A stretch of 61,471 nucleotides of DNA from Emcibacteraceae bacterium. GTDB taxonomy: Bacteria > Pseudomonadota > Alphaproteobacteria > Sphingomonadales > Emcibacteraceae. Positions 43,254 to 52,561 of this stretch are shown here, one piece after another. Location: the NCBI GenBank assembly GCA_028281625.1, contig JANQJN010000039.1, positions 1-61,471 of the forward strand. The letters are read 5' to 3'. Under the pieces are notes generated by a model. It searched no databases. It was not told the origin of the DNA and was given only the letters and a program-made list of their open reading frames with translations. Position numbers and translations under genes: made by a program. Position 1 is the first letter of the stretch; each line of letters begins with the position of its first letter.

Positions 43254-43621
43254 GGTTCTCTTATCCAAATATGACTAATGTGAGGTCCCGAGCCTGCAGA
43301 CGCCCCCCAAAAGGGGATAGTGTCGCAACCTGTGGAATAAAATCCAATTTTCTTACCCGTTTCAACTGCTGTCATGATTGCCGCCTTCATTCCTTCCAAA
43401 CCAGCTGTGTTACTTGGGATATGCACCCTCGCAGTAGTGGTACACCCATCTGGATTACTAAGCCCCGAGGTAAATAGTGTTATTGCACCACTACCATACA
43501 AAAAGTATTCAGTTACGATTATGCCGTCACTAAGCGATGTTAAATAGCCTGCAGCATTAGCTTTATGACAAAAGCCAAGGGCCATTAGTAAGCAGCAAAT
43601 TAATATTCTAAGTCTCTTCAT
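43250..43621 (-). CDS. Small exported two-Cys protein in T2SS operon (member C)
   Basis: A 123-residue protein with signal peptide (MKRLRILICCLLMALGFCHK, cleavage near ANA-AG). Mature motifs NPDGCTTTARVHI and STGCDTI, ending in ISHIWI, match members A, B and D. The GMKAAIMTAVETGKKIGFY helix-strand segment is present. Lies between gspF and gspG and overlaps gspG by ATGA, so it belongs to the operon. Function unknown. Confidence 0.7.
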   Translation of the reverse strand: MKRLRILICCLLMALGFCHKANAAGYLTSLSDGIIVTEYFLYGSGAITLFTSGLSNPDGCTTTARVHIPSNTAGLEGMKAAIMTAVETGKKIGFYSTGCDTIPFWGASAGSGPHISHIWIREP

Positions 43622-43636
43622 AAAATTCCTCCCAAG

Positions 43637-44851
43637 TTAAAATGCGATTTCATTAACGCTCATGATCCCGAGCAACACTGAAGCGATCATGCCGGCGATT
43701 ATTATGCCCATAAAAATGGTAATCACAGGCACTAGCAACGCCATAAATTTATCCACGAGGTTTTTTACTTCCTCCTCCATAATGTCGGCGGATTTCAGTA
43801 GCATCGCCCCAAGCCGGCCCGTATCCTCACCGACACGGGTAAGTTCCACCGCCAGCGTTGGTGCCAAATCTGTTTTCAGATACTCCCGTGACATATTGGA
43901 TCCTTCTTTCAGATTTTCGAAAATGGCTTCAACACCTTTTGAAATATGGATATTGCTCACCCCTTCCATGGAAAGTAAATATGCGGACACAAGCGGAAGG
44001 CCGTTTTCCACCAAAGTCCCCACCATACGGTGAAAGCGGGCAAATTCACTTTTCTTGATCAAGTCGCCGACAAGGGGCAACCGTATGTATCTTTCGTGAA
44101 ATTTTGCTTTTATGCCCGGCCGTTGATAGGCGAGATATGATGCAACTGGAACAATAACACATAGTGCGAGAAGCAAAGTTCCATTTTCATTTACAATCCG
44201 GCTCAATCCCATAACGGCCGTCGTCACCCAAGGGAGCTCACCATCCACTTGCGAAAAAATTGGCTCAAACTGCGGCAAAACCACCGTGATGATCAGCGCC
44301 ATGGCAAGAACCACCATCACCAACAGAACGATCGGATAAACCAGAGACGATTTGATCTTTTCACGCACCTGATTTGATCGCTCCAGGTAATGGCTTAGCT
44401 TTCCCATCACTTGCGCCAGCTGGCCACTGGCTTCCCCAGCACTGGCCATGCTGACATAAAACTTCGGAAAAAGCCCATCCTGGTTTTTTAAGGCGGACGC
44501 AAGGCTCTCCCCCTCACGAATATCACGAAGCAGGTTTTCAACCACCTTCAGGGTCGCCTTGTTTCTGGTCATGGTAAGAAGCACACTAAGGGATTTAGAT
44601 AAAGTAAGTCCCGCATCAAGCAAAGTCGCGAGCTCGCGGGTAAAAGAAACCAGTTCTGCTTGCGGTAGCTTGGTGCCAAACTCCACTGGCTTATTCAGCA
44701 GCGCAATAAGGCCAAGCTTTACTTCCGAAACATCCGTAACAATAAGACCTTGCTTCTTAAGATCCTGCACAACAGCATTAGTGCTTGGCGCTTCCATTTC
44801 GCCAACCTCTGTTTTGCCATCTGGGCCTATCGCACGGTAGGAATAATTCAT
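43637..44851 (-). CDS. gspF: T2SS inner-membrane platform protein GspF
   Basis: About 404 residues. Two GspF/PilC repeats are visible (LVSFTRELATLLDAGLTLSK and FARFHRMVGTLVENGLPLVS), each followed by membrane helices; the C-terminus ends in a helix (VPVITIFMGIIIAGMIASVL). The start at 44851 begins at the conserved MNYSYRAIG; the 44884 start would add an unlikely MKFGSS sequence. It is the platform core that connects GspE to the pseudopilus. Confidence 0.92.
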   Translation of the reverse strand: MNYSYRAIGPDGKTEVGEMEAPSTNAVVQDLKKQGLIVTDVSEVKLGLIALLNKPVEFGTKLPQAELVSFTRELATLLDAGLTLSKSLSVLLTMTRNKATLKVVENLLRDIREGESLASALKNQDGLFPKFYVSMASAGEASGQLAQVMGKLSHYLERSNQVREKIKSSLVYPIVLLVMVVLAMALIITVVLPQFEPIFSQVDGELPWVTTAVMGLSRIVNENGTLLLALCVIVPVASYLAYQRPGIKAKFHERYIRLPLVGDLIKKSEFARFHRMVGTLVENGLPLVSAYLLSMEGVSNIHISKGVEAIFENLKEGSNMSREYLKTDLAPTLAVELTRVGEDTGRLGAMLLKSADIMEEEVKNLVDKFMALLVPVITIFMGIIIAGMIASVLLGIMSVNEIAF

Positions 44852-44861
44852 ATTTAGGTCT

Positions 44862-45203
44862 CTACGGCTTGAACCAAATTTCATTTATTTTCGGATATCC
44901 ACTTGTGCCGCCGTTTGTACAACCGACTATTCCCAATTCAATGTTCTTTCCAGTCGTGTAAGCGGTAAGCAAGACAGAATTGTAAATTTCGAATTGAGCG
45001 TGAGTGTCCATCAACACAATGTAGGCAGTGCTATCGCAATTTGATGGGTTAGTTGCTCCATTCTGCTGAACAAGTATCCGATTGGATTGATAGCGAATAT
45101 TTGTGAGCGTTCCAGCGCTCCAGCCATCCACTGCTGCCTCCGCATAATCGTAAAGCGCAGGTAGTGCCAACGCAAATGCTACAAATAAAAATGATTTTTT
45201 CAT
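44862..45203 (-). CDS. Small exported two-Cys protein in T2SS operon (member D)
   Basis: About 113 residues, signal peptide MKKSFLFVAFALALPALYDY. The mature part has NPSNCDSTAYIVL, IYNSVLLTAYTTGKNIELG, VGCTNGG and KINEIWF, the clearest example of the shared layout. GGGGAAAATA precedes the ATG at 45203. Lies between gspE and gspF. Function unknown. Confidence 0.7.
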   Translation of the reverse strand: MKKSFLFVAFALALPALYDYAEAAVDGWSAGTLTNIRYQSNRILVQQNGATNPSNCDSTAYIVLMDTHAQFEIYNSVLLTAYTTGKNIELGIVGCTNGGTSGYPKINEIWFKP

Positions 45204-45219
45204 TATTTTCCCCATTATA

Positions 45220-46848
45220 TTAGTTTAATTCCATTTCGCCGAGCACGCGGCTGACTTCATTTTGTGATGTGATGCCGATACGAACCAGCTCAGCCGCCTG
45301 CGCCTTCAGAGTGCGCATACCGGCATTGATCGCTGCCCTTTCAATTTCTGTTTCTGACGCCCGTGCTTTGATCATGCTCTCAATCTCGGGGCTTACGGGC
45401 AGCACTTCAATGATCATGGTCCGGCCTTTAAAGCCAGTGCCATGGCAGGTGCCGCAGCCCAGAGCTTCATAGCTACCGTCTGGCTTTTCTTCCTTGCACG
45501 CAGGGCAGAGCTTGCGCACAAGCCGCTGCGCCATTACCATATTGAGCGTGCTGGAAAGCAGAAAATCCTCAACCCCCATATCCAGAAGTCGGGACACTGC
45601 CCCTGCCGCCGAATTTGTATGCAGGGTGGAAAGGATCAAATGCCCGGTAAGCGACGCCTGCACGGCGATGTTGGCGGTTTCAATATCACGAATTTCACCG
45701 ACCATCATAATGTCTGGATCCTGCCGCAGGAAGGAGCGCAGCGCAGAGGCAAACGTCAGCCCAATCTGCGCGTTCACCTGAACCTGATTGATACCTTCAA
45801 GCATATATTCAACCGGATCTTCCACGGTCAGGATCTTGCTTTCCGGTTTATTAAGTAAGTTAAGCGCCGCATAAAGGGTGGTGGTCTTACCACTGCCGGT
45901 GGGACCGGTCACCAGGATAATGCCATTGGGTTTTTCAATCGCATCCTGGAACTGGAGCCGTTCTTTTTCAGGAAACCCAAGCTTTACCAGATCAAGTTCC
46001 ATTTTATGCTGATTCAATACTCGCATGACCACGCTTTCCCCAAAAGATGTCGGCGTGGTGGAAACACGAAAATCAACATCCCGCCCCTGAATGGCCATGC
46101 GAATGCGCCCGTCCTGTGGAAGGCGCCGCTCGGCGATATCAAGCCCAGCGATGATTTTAATCCGTGATATAATCGCCGACTTAAAGCGGTTGGGTGGGGT
46201 TTCCACATCCTCAAGCATCCCGTCAAGGCGCATGCGCACCTTCAGGTTCGAATCCATTGGTTCAATGTGAATGTCCGACGCTCCTTGGGTTACCGCGCGG
46301 TGGAGCAGACGGTTGACATAACGGATCACTGGCGCTTCACTGGCCAGGTCCTTTAGCTTGGAAAGGTCTTCAATCTCCCCTTCCTGGTCGATCCATTCCT
46401 CACCTTCAAGTACTTCAGTCTCCCGCTCATCGAAGGCGTAGGTAATCTCGCTCGCGGGGGCGACCAGGTAGGTGACCGATTTACCCGTGGCAAATTCGAT
46501 GGCTCGCTTTGGAAAATCATCAAATGGATTGGCAACCGCAACACTGATCGTCTCGTCCTCATCAGATATGGGCAGCACTCGCGCCGCTTTAAGAAACGAT
46601 ATCTCCACCTGGTCCGGAACAACAGCTTCTTCAGGGAAGTTTGCTTTACTAATCGCCGGAAGGTCGCACACCCGCGCATAGGTTTTCACCAGGTCAGGCT
46701 CAGACAGGAGTCCAAGCTTGGTGAGCACATCACCAAGCTCTTCGCGGCTTTCCTCTGCCGCGCGCTGGGCACGTTCAAGCGCGTGCCGGCTTACAACATT
46801 ATGTTCCAGTAAATATTCCGCAAATGCGCCGTCCAATGATACCCCCAA
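45220..46848 (-). CDS. gspE: T2SS secretion ATPase GspE
   Basis: A 542-residue GspE/PulE ATPase: N-terminal N1E domains, Walker A (GPTGSGKTT), Asp/His boxes (DIHIEPM, HLILSTLHTNSA), Walker B (DIMMVGEIRD) and the four-Cys zinc motif CPAC and CGTC. It powers pseudopilus assembly. No ATG is available; TTG at 46848 is one choice and TTG at 46836, with GGGGG five bases upstream, is another. First gene of the operon. Confidence 0.93.
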   Translation of the reverse strand: MGVSLDGAFAEYLLEHNVVSRHALERAQRAAEESREELGDVLTKLGLLSEPDLVKTYARVCDLPAISKANFPEEAVVPDQVEISFLKAARVLPISDEDETISVAVANPFDDFPKRAIEFATGKSVTYLVAPASEITYAFDERETEVLEGEEWIDQEGEIEDLSKLKDLASEAPVIRYVNRLLHRAVTQGASDIHIEPMDSNLKVRMRLDGMLEDVETPPNRFKSAIISRIKIIAGLDIAERRLPQDGRIRMAIQGRDVDFRVSTTPTSFGESVVMRVLNQHKMELDLVKLGFPEKERLQFQDAIEKPNGIILVTGPTGSGKTTTLYAALNLLNKPESKILTVEDPVEYMLEGINQVQVNAQIGLTFASALRSFLRQDPDIMMVGEIRDIETANIAVQASLTGHLILSTLHTNSAAGAVSRLLDMGVEDFLLSSTLNMVMAQRLVRKLCPACKEEKPDGSYEALGCGTCHGTGFKGRTMIIEVLPVSPEIESMIKARASETEIERAAINAGMRTLKAQAAELVRIGITSQNEVSRVLGEMELN

Positions 46849-47377
46849 GCTGGCTTTGAAAAATTAGAATCTCAAGACGAAAACTATAGGCGATTCTGGG
46901 CAGCGCATTCAAGCATATTGAATCCTGGAGGCGCCTTATGGATGGACATTATACCTGTTTACAAAGTTGAGCGAGGTTCTTTGTAAGCAATGAGTGTAGA
47001 GTTCGCGGTCGCCACTGCTCAGGGTTTTATAATGAGGAAGCTGGAGAAAGAGAATACGAATAGAAGTTGTATCTTCCCTCACTAACACCTTCGTGAGGGA
47101 TCCTAAATAATTGGCACGGATCTGCGTGTGCCTTAATATTTAAATAATATTGATCTTGGGAATCCTTTACGCAAGCGAAAAGAGGTAAACATCCTAGTTC
47201 TATTATCGTTTTACCTGGCTAAAGAGTAAATAACTCTGACACAATCTCTTCGGCATTCATAACCTTATATAAGTCCCAAATATTAAAGCGTCGGAAAGCA
47301 ATAATCCCAAAAACTAAAACATAGAATACTCGCTCATTTACCGGGATTTTGATTGGATAAGAAGACATTAACACTAA
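46849..47377. other. Non-coding gap between gspE and the FixJ-type regulator
   Basis: 529 bp between gspE and the regulator gene, both on the minus strand. It must contain the promoter of the secretion operon. No convincing gene was found. A 7-bp stem (CCCTCAC 47076-47082, GTGAGGG 47093-47099) with a 10-base loop lies inside; it lacks a T-run, so it is not a classical terminator. It could be a leader structure or a small RNA; neither is shown. Confidence 0.45.
47076..47099. repeat. Inverted repeat upstream of the T2SS operon
   Basis: CCCTCAC pairs perfectly with GTGAGGG across a 10-base loop. It lies about 230 bp upstream of the gspE start and downstream of the regulator gene. Possible transcript end or regulatory hairpin. 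Confidence 0.4.
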
Positions 47378-48013
47378 TTATGTTGAGCGCTGGTTTTCAG
47401 GATGTTTTAGAATTTTACCTATGTTCAAAACATCGGCCAAAGAACCGCACTTAAGTTTTGACATAACCTTTGCTCTGTGTGCTTCAACAGTACTGACCGT
47501 AATACCTAATTTATGTGCCATTATTTTATTGGTAAGCCCATCGATCATGATATCGAAAATTTCTTTTTCTCTATTGGTTAGGGTGTCAAAAAGTTGTTTA
47601 GCCTCTATGTAAGCTAATGTATTCTCAATATCGCTTCTGCTTTTCTTGATCGCTTGATTGATACATATAAGCAAAACGCTCAAATTCAAAGGTTTTTCCA
47701 GGAAATTGAAAGCGCCATTTTTCAGGGCCTCGACCGCCATTGGAATATCGCCAAAACCCGTGATTAGAATAGTAGGAAGATGATTGTGTTTCTTTCGGCT
47801 TATGGCTAACAGTTCAAGGCCGTTCATTCCTTCCAAGTTAATATCGGAAAGAAGGCATGCTGGCCCTGTTTCCACTGAGCTTTCTAAAAACAACTCAGCA
47901 CTTTCGAAAAGAAACACTTTTAGATCATGCGATTCAAGATATGACTTCAGGGATTGACCCAAATGATCATCATTCTCAACTAAGTAAACGACAGGAAAAT
48001 TGTTATTGGGCAC
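47378..48013 (-). CDS. FixJ-type response regulator
   Basis: A 211-residue protein with a receiver domain (acidic pocket END-D, phospho-acceptor Asp57 in LLSDINLEG, Lys in FLEKPLNL) and a LuxR-type HTH (LTNREKEIFDIMIDGLTNKI and TVSTVEAHRAKVMSKL). FixJ/TodT-like regulators act with a PAS or membrane kinase. It overlaps the upstream kinase gene by 11 bp and so pairs with it. Regulated genes are unknown; the neighbouring T2SS operon is a candidate. Confidence 0.9.
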   Translation of the reverse strand: MPNNNFPVVYLVENDDHLGQSLKSYLESHDLKVFLFESAELFLESSVETGPACLLSDINLEGMNGLELLAISRKKHNHLPTILITGFGDIPMAVEALKNGAFNFLEKPLNLSVLLICINQAIKKSRSDIENTLAYIEAKQLFDTLTNREKEIFDIMIDGLTNKIMAHKLGITVSTVEAHRAKVMSKLKCGSLADVLNIGKILKHPENQRST

Positions 48014-49700
48014 GGCGAGTATCTTTCAAGGGCACTCGTAAGTAGAATGTTGTGCCATGTTTTTTATTGTTTTGAAAACTTATGGAACCACCATGTTCTT
48101 CAATTATGGACTGACAGATAGGAAGTCCCAGTCCAATATTGTTGTCCGAAGAACTTTCGTAGGGACTAAAAAGTTTGCGTTCCATATCCCGTGTTATGCC
48201 GACACCGGTATCTGATACAGCGATTTCATAAAAGTCCTTTGATTTGAAACTTTTTATAAGTAATTCGTGGTTGTCTCTTTCGATTTTAGAAATAGAAGCA
48301 ACAGCATTTCTGACCAGATTCAAGATACACTGCTGTACTTGTATAATATCAACAAGGAGCTCAGCATCTTCGTTTTGCAGCTTATACTTAATGTCCAGGT
48401 TCAGTTTTTGTGCTTCCAAGGATATAAGGGGCTCAATTTCAGTTAATACCTTTTTGAAGGTGGTCGGTTGTTTTTTCAGTCGACCTCTTTTAGAGAATTC
48501 CTTTACTCTTGAAATAATGCTCTCCATTCTGATTGCCGCTGCATTTGTTTCATCCAGCAATTCAGAAATCTGATCTTCATTGTTTGATGATTGGGCTTTT
48601 TTAATTCTGCCCAATGAAAGCCTCAAGACGGATAATGGTTGAACCAATTCATGAGCCAATATTGACGCCATCTCACCCAATGAATTCAATCTGTCTTGAT
48701 GAGCAGTATGCAAAACCTGTTGGTCCAGTTTTAATTGTAGCTCTCTACGGGAACTGGACAGTGCCCCTAACAACAGGAGCATAATTGACATAATTGGCAC
48801 AAAGAAACTAATTCCAAGGTGTGTTGAAAGATCGGTGTAATAAGTGGTAACAACACCAAGTGTTATTATTAGTAAAAATACGACAACTGAGGATCCGCTA
48901 AATCCGAAACGAATAGCCAGCCAACTAGTTGGAAGTAACAACGGAAGCCACCTGACCCCACCAAAAAGCAAATTGGTCAGCAATAGCAGAAATACTCCAA
49001 CCATACAGGCTACCAGAACTTCCAAAACAAATTTTCTGCCGATAATCGATTTTAAGGGTTGGATAATTGCTGTTCGACTGTGTTTTTTACAATGCGCTTT
49101 ACTTATGAAGGATAGTGTTAGCGGTACGATCATCAAAATGCCTACTATGTCACCGAGCCAGAAATTGACGACGCTCACCCAAAAATTGTCCTGTGAAACA
49201 AGAATAGTGCCTTTGACAAGGAATGTAGAAAATATGGCCGCTAATGCCGGCGCTGAAATTATCGCGACGCAAAGCCAGGCGATATGCGCGAATTCGGTAA
49301 AACTAAAATTCAAAAGTCTGCATTTTTTTAATGCTTCGATCACCAAAGCATAAATCACTGGACGGATAACGATTGATGCAATAATCATTGGCGGAATATC
49401 ATCCACACCAAATCTTATTGAAAAGAGTGGGCTGGCTATAAATTCTATAATCCCGGCAATAATTCCAAATCGCCAGCCATATAACATTAGAAAAAGAAAC
49501 CTTATCCCTGCAGCTGGATACCAAAACCCGAAAAGCTGATCACCACGAAAGTAATCTGTTAATATCAGTGAGATCGAAAATAGGAACAAGTAAGTTAGTC
49601 CAATTCCCACATATTGGTAAAACGTTAGATCTAATTTATTGTCCGCGACAGGCAATACACTGCGAAAAAAGTTCGTCGCCTGCCCAAGTATGTTACTCAT
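48003..49700 (-). CDS. MASE1-type membrane sensor histidine kinase
   Basis: A 565-residue kinase. The N-terminal half is about eight membrane helices with the MASE1 look (FWYPAAGIRFLFLMLYGWRF, ending at about 310). The dimerisation box carries His350 (ASILAHELVQPLSVLRLSLG), and the ATPase domain has N, G1 (DTGVGI) and G2 (GLGLPICQSIIEEHGG) boxes. The ligand is unknown. The kinase and the FixJ-type regulator form a two-gene operon. Confidence 0.88.
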   Translation of the reverse strand: MSNILGQATNFFRSVLPVADNKLDLTFYQYVGIGLTYLFLFSISLILTDYFRGDQLFGFWYPAAGIRFLFLMLYGWRFGIIAGIIEFIASPLFSIRFGVDDIPPMIIASIVIRPVIYALVIEALKKCRLLNFSFTEFAHIAWLCVAIISAPALAAIFSTFLVKGTILVSQDNFWVSVVNFWLGDIVGILMIVPLTLSFISKAHCKKHSRTAIIQPLKSIIGRKFVLEVLVACMVGVFLLLLTNLLFGGVRWLPLLLPTSWLAIRFGFSGSSVVVFLLIITLGVVTTYYTDLSTHLGISFFVPIMSIMLLLLGALSSSRRELQLKLDQQVLHTAHQDRLNSLGEMASILAHELVQPLSVLRLSLGRIKKAQSSNNEDQISELLDETNAAAIRMESIISRVKEFSKRGRLKKQPTTFKKVLTEIEPLISLEAQKLNLDIKYKLQNEDAELLVDIIQVQQCILNLVRNAVASISKIERDNHELLIKSFKSKDFYEIAVSDTGVGITRDMERKLFSPYESSSDNNIGLGLPICQSIIEEHGGSISFQNNKKHGTTFYLRVPLKDTRRAQ

Positions 49701-49786
49701 ATTTCTAACTTTTATTATTGTATACGCGCTAACTAAAACTATTCTCTTCGAAGGTCAATTTTATATGAGTTTGCCGATGGTAAAAA

Positions 49787-49798
49787 TGACTTAAGTCA
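49787..49798. promoter_or_regulatory. Perfect 12-bp palindrome, possible regulator site
   Basis: TGACTTAAGTCA is a perfect palindrome, 87 bases upstream of the MASE1 kinase start. It may be a binding site for the FixJ-type regulator or for another dimeric regulator. No second copy was noticed in the window. Confidence 0.35.
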
Positions 49799-49882
49799 AA
49801 CGCAAACTTATCCCAATTATACGATTTGCGCCCCCAACCGAAATCTCGAACGAGCCTAATGTAGAAAATATCAAATCAAAAT

Positions 49883-49905
49883 ATATTGGGGTTTTTCCAC
49901 AATAT
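49883..49905. repeat. Stem-loop in the divergent promoter region
   Basis: ATATTGGGG pairs with CCACAATAT across TTTTT, with one G-A mismatch. Could be a hairpin in a leader RNA or a binding site. Confidence 0.35.
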
Positions 49906-50104
49906 CAATTGCTCGACGGGTTGTATATAAGAACAAAATGGAAAATACATCATAAAATCAATACTTTATGGATTGAATTGAATGGATAGACTGATGAAAT
50001 GCCTCATTTTAGCACTCTAAAAACAGAGATTTATTATCACCAAATTATTGAACCGTCGTGGGGTCGGATTGCTGGTAATTGTCAATAGAATAGGGTGAGG
50101 TAGA

Positions 50105-52024
50105 TTGCAAGAGATAGTCTTAAAATCAATTTTCTTAAAAGATGATAGTGAAGCCCTATCAGAAATAATCAAGCTGTCAGCTGATGCCATAATTTCCATC
50201 GACGAAAACTACGACATTGTACTTTTTAACAACGCGGCCCAAACGCTGTTTGGTTACTCCGAGGACGAAATACTCGGCAAACCGTTAGAATTGCTGCTCC
50301 CTCCATCACTTCGCTTGCAGCACAAAGTCTACATAAAAGCTTTCGACAAAGATAAAATCAACTCAAGAAGAATGGGTGAAAGGAATCCTGTCTGGGGGCA
50401 CAACAAAAAGGGAGAAGCCGTATTTCTGGATATCTCCATCATTAAGCATCCCAAAAGTAGCCCGATAAAATTTTCGGCTGTTTGTCGCGATATTTCAGTG
50501 CTGCTGGAAAAAGAACGCCAAATTGCTGAAAATGAAGAAAAATTCAGAGTGTTGTTTAATGCTTCTCATCAGCTCGTTATTCTTTTGGATGTAAAGGGCC
50601 ACATACTGGACATCAATGCGACTGGCAAAAAATTACTCGGCGAAATCCCGACCAGTTACTTGGGTACCCGACTGCAAGATAGTGATTTTTGGGCCACGGA
50701 GCAGGATCGTTCTTTGATAAATCAGATTTTTTTAGATCTGCACTCACGCAAAACGCATCATGAAGTTGTCAGCATAACCAACAGGCACAATGAACAAATC
50801 GTGATCGATATTGTGCTCAAAGTCATTTCGCTAACTGGTAAATCAAGAGATATTGTCGTTTTGGAAGGACGCGATGTCACCGAAAGAGTGAAGGCAAACA
50901 TATCTTTGGCGGAAAGCGAAAACAGGCTTTCACGCGCCCAAAAAATTGCACGTATTGGGAACTGGGAGTGGGATATTGAAAATAATACGCTTTCCTGGTC
51001 CGACGAAATTTATAACATTTTTGAATTAACTAAGAGCAGTTTTGGTGCCACCTACGAAAGTTTTCTTGAAAGAATTCACCCGGACGATAGGCAATCAGTG
51101 GAAGATGCTGTTAATCAGGCGCTGTACCACCATAAACCATACTCGATCACCCATAAAATCATTTGTCCTGATGGCAATGAGAAAGTTGTCCACGAAATTG
51201 GTGAAATTCTTCGTACAGAGGATGGGGCTCCGATCCGAATGGAAGGTACTGTTCAGGACATAACAATTCACTGGCAGCGGGAACAAGAGCTTATAGAAGC
51301 GAAGAACAAAGCTGAAAAAGCAAATCTGGCTAAAATGCAGTTTTTGGCAACAATGAGCCATGAACTTCGGACGCCTCTAAACGCGATAATTGGCTTTAGT
51401 GCTCTGATCGGCGATCAGACCTATGGTGAACTTGACGGCGGCAAGTATGTTGAATATGCAAACTATATCAATGAAAGTGGTGAACATCTTCTTTCATTGA
51501 TCAACGATATCCTCGATGTTTCCAGGCTTGAACTTGAAGCCGTAAAACTTGAACCAGTTAGTTTTTCGGTGTCCGAACTAATTGACGAAAGTATTAAGTT
51601 TATCCTTGGTAAGTCGCAGGAAAAAAATATCCACATCAATACCAGTTATCCCGAAGATCTAAAAAATGTGAAGCTTGATAAAAAGCTTTGCAAACAGATC
51701 GTTATCAACCTTTTATCCAATGCAATTAAGTTTTCATTTTGCAATGGGATAATCGCGATCAAAGTAAAACAGTCGGTAAGTCAAACCGAAATAGTGGTCA
51801 TTGACAATGGTATTGGATTGGACGAAGACGACCTCGAGCTCATCTTTAAACCATTTAGCCAAACAGGCTGTTCGTACTTAAGTGGCAACGAAGGGGTGGG
51901 TTTGGGACTGACCATCGTAAAAAATCTGGTGGAAATACAACAAGGAACAATCTCGGTAAAAAGCGAGAGAAATGTAGAAACAAAATTCACTGTCTCGCTA
52001 CCGAATGTATTGGAAAAAAATTAA
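50105..52024 (+). CDS. PAS-domain sensor histidine kinase (soluble)
   Basis: A 639-residue kinase without membrane helices. PAS domains lie at about 15-135 and 140-265 and a third (PAS_3-like, RIGNWEWDIENNTLSWSDEI) at about 275-395. HisKA His419 (ATMSHELRTPLNAI) and a HATPase domain (LLSNAIKFSF, DNGIGLD, GVGLGLTIVKNLVEI) follow. Start is TTG 50105 with GGTGAGG just upstream; no ATG is suitable. It heads an operon with the Aer-like PAS protein and chemoreceptor, so the kinase and receptor may share a cytoplasmic redox or oxygen signal. Confidence 0.88.
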   Translation: MQEIVLKSIFLKDDSEALSEIIKLSADAIISIDENYDIVLFNNAAQTLFGYSEDEILGKPLELLLPPSLRLQHKVYIKAFDKDKINSRRMGERNPVWGHNKKGEAVFLDISIIKHPKSSPIKFSAVCRDISVLLEKERQIAENEEKFRVLFNASHQLVILLDVKGHILDINATGKKLLGEIPTSYLGTRLQDSDFWATEQDRSLINQIFLDLHSRKTHHEVVSITNRHNEQIVIDIVLKVISLTGKSRDIVVLEGRDVTERVKANISLAESENRLSRAQKIARIGNWEWDIENNTLSWSDEIYNIFELTKSSFGATYESFLERIHPDDRQSVEDAVNQALYHHKPYSITHKIICPDGNEKVVHEIGEILRTEDGAPIRMEGTVQDITIHWQREQELIEAKNKAEKANLAKMQFLATMSHELRTPLNAIIGFSALIGDQTYGELDGGKYVEYANYINESGEHLLSLINDILDVSRLELEAVKLEPVSFSVSELIDESIKFILGKSQEKNIHINTSYPEDLKNVKLDKKLCKQIVINLLSNAIKFSFCNGIIAIKVKQSVSQTEIVVIDNGIGLDEDDLELIFKPFSQTGCSYLSGNEGVGLGLTIVKNLVEIQQGTISVKSERNVETKFTVSLPNVLEKN

Positions 52025-52038
52025 CAGGGAGGGAAAAT

Positions 52039-52560
52039 TTGCGCTACCACGGAAAGGAAGTTTTTTTTGAAAGAGACGAGCTTATTGTGAGCAAAACGGA
52101 TCTAAAGGGAAAACTAACATATACAAATGACATATTTCTAAAAATCGCTGGTTACACAGAAGAAGAAGTGATTGGAAAACAACACAACGTAATCAGGAAT
52201 CCCAATATGCCCAGAGTTATATTCAAGGTATTATGGGATTCCATAATGGCTGGCAACGAAATATTTGCTTATGTTGTTAATTCAACCAAGAATGGCGATC
52301 ATTATTGGGTATTAGCACATGTGACGCCCAGCTTCAGGGATGGAGTTGTCGTGGGGTATCACTCCACCAGGCGTGTACCTAATCCGGATACAATCAAAAA
52401 TGTAATTGAACCGCTTTATGGCAGTCTCAAAAATATTGAGGACACAGATACAAGTAAAAAGGATGGTTTGGCAAGATCGCACGAGGCGCTCTTGGCGTTA
52501 CTCAAAGAGAAAAATCAGTCTTACAACGAATTTATCGCCAGTTTAATCAGGGGAGATTAG
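52039..52560 (+). CDS. Aer-like single PAS protein
   Basis: A 173-residue soluble protein with a PAS domain like that of Aer: [20 protein letters not shown] and the motif [14 protein letters not shown], which in Aer binds FAD. The C-terminal 50 residues are charged and helical ([17 protein letters not shown]). Start is TTG 52039, with GGGAGGG upstream. The next gene, one base after its stop, encodes a soluble chemoreceptor, so the pair probably equals a split Aer. Confidence 0.85.
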   Translation: MRYHGKEVFFERDELIVSKTDLKGKLTYTNDIFLKIAGYTEEEVIGKQHNVIRNPNMPRVIFKVLWDSIMAGNEIFAYVVNSTKNGDHYWVLAHVTPSFRDGVVVGYHSTRRVPNPDTIKNVIEPLYGSLKNIEDTDTSKKDGLARSHEALLALLKEKNQSYNEFIASLIRGD

Positions 52561-52561
52561 A

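Larger units (their letters stand above)
49701..50104. other. Divergent promoter region between two sensory operons
   Basis: 404 bp between the minus-strand MASE1 kinase and the plus-strand PAS kinase. Two inverted repeats stand out: TGACTTAAGTCA (49787-49798) and ATATTGGGG/CCACAATAT (49883-49905). No convincing gene is seen. Confidence 0.5.

Noticed and set aside
47076..47099. Rho-independent terminator
   Set aside because: The stem is perfect but no T-run follows on either strand, so I list it only as an inverted repeat.
48844..49353. 169-codon frame opposite the MASE1 kinase
   Set aside because: Antisense to membrane helices of the kinase, which explains its open length.
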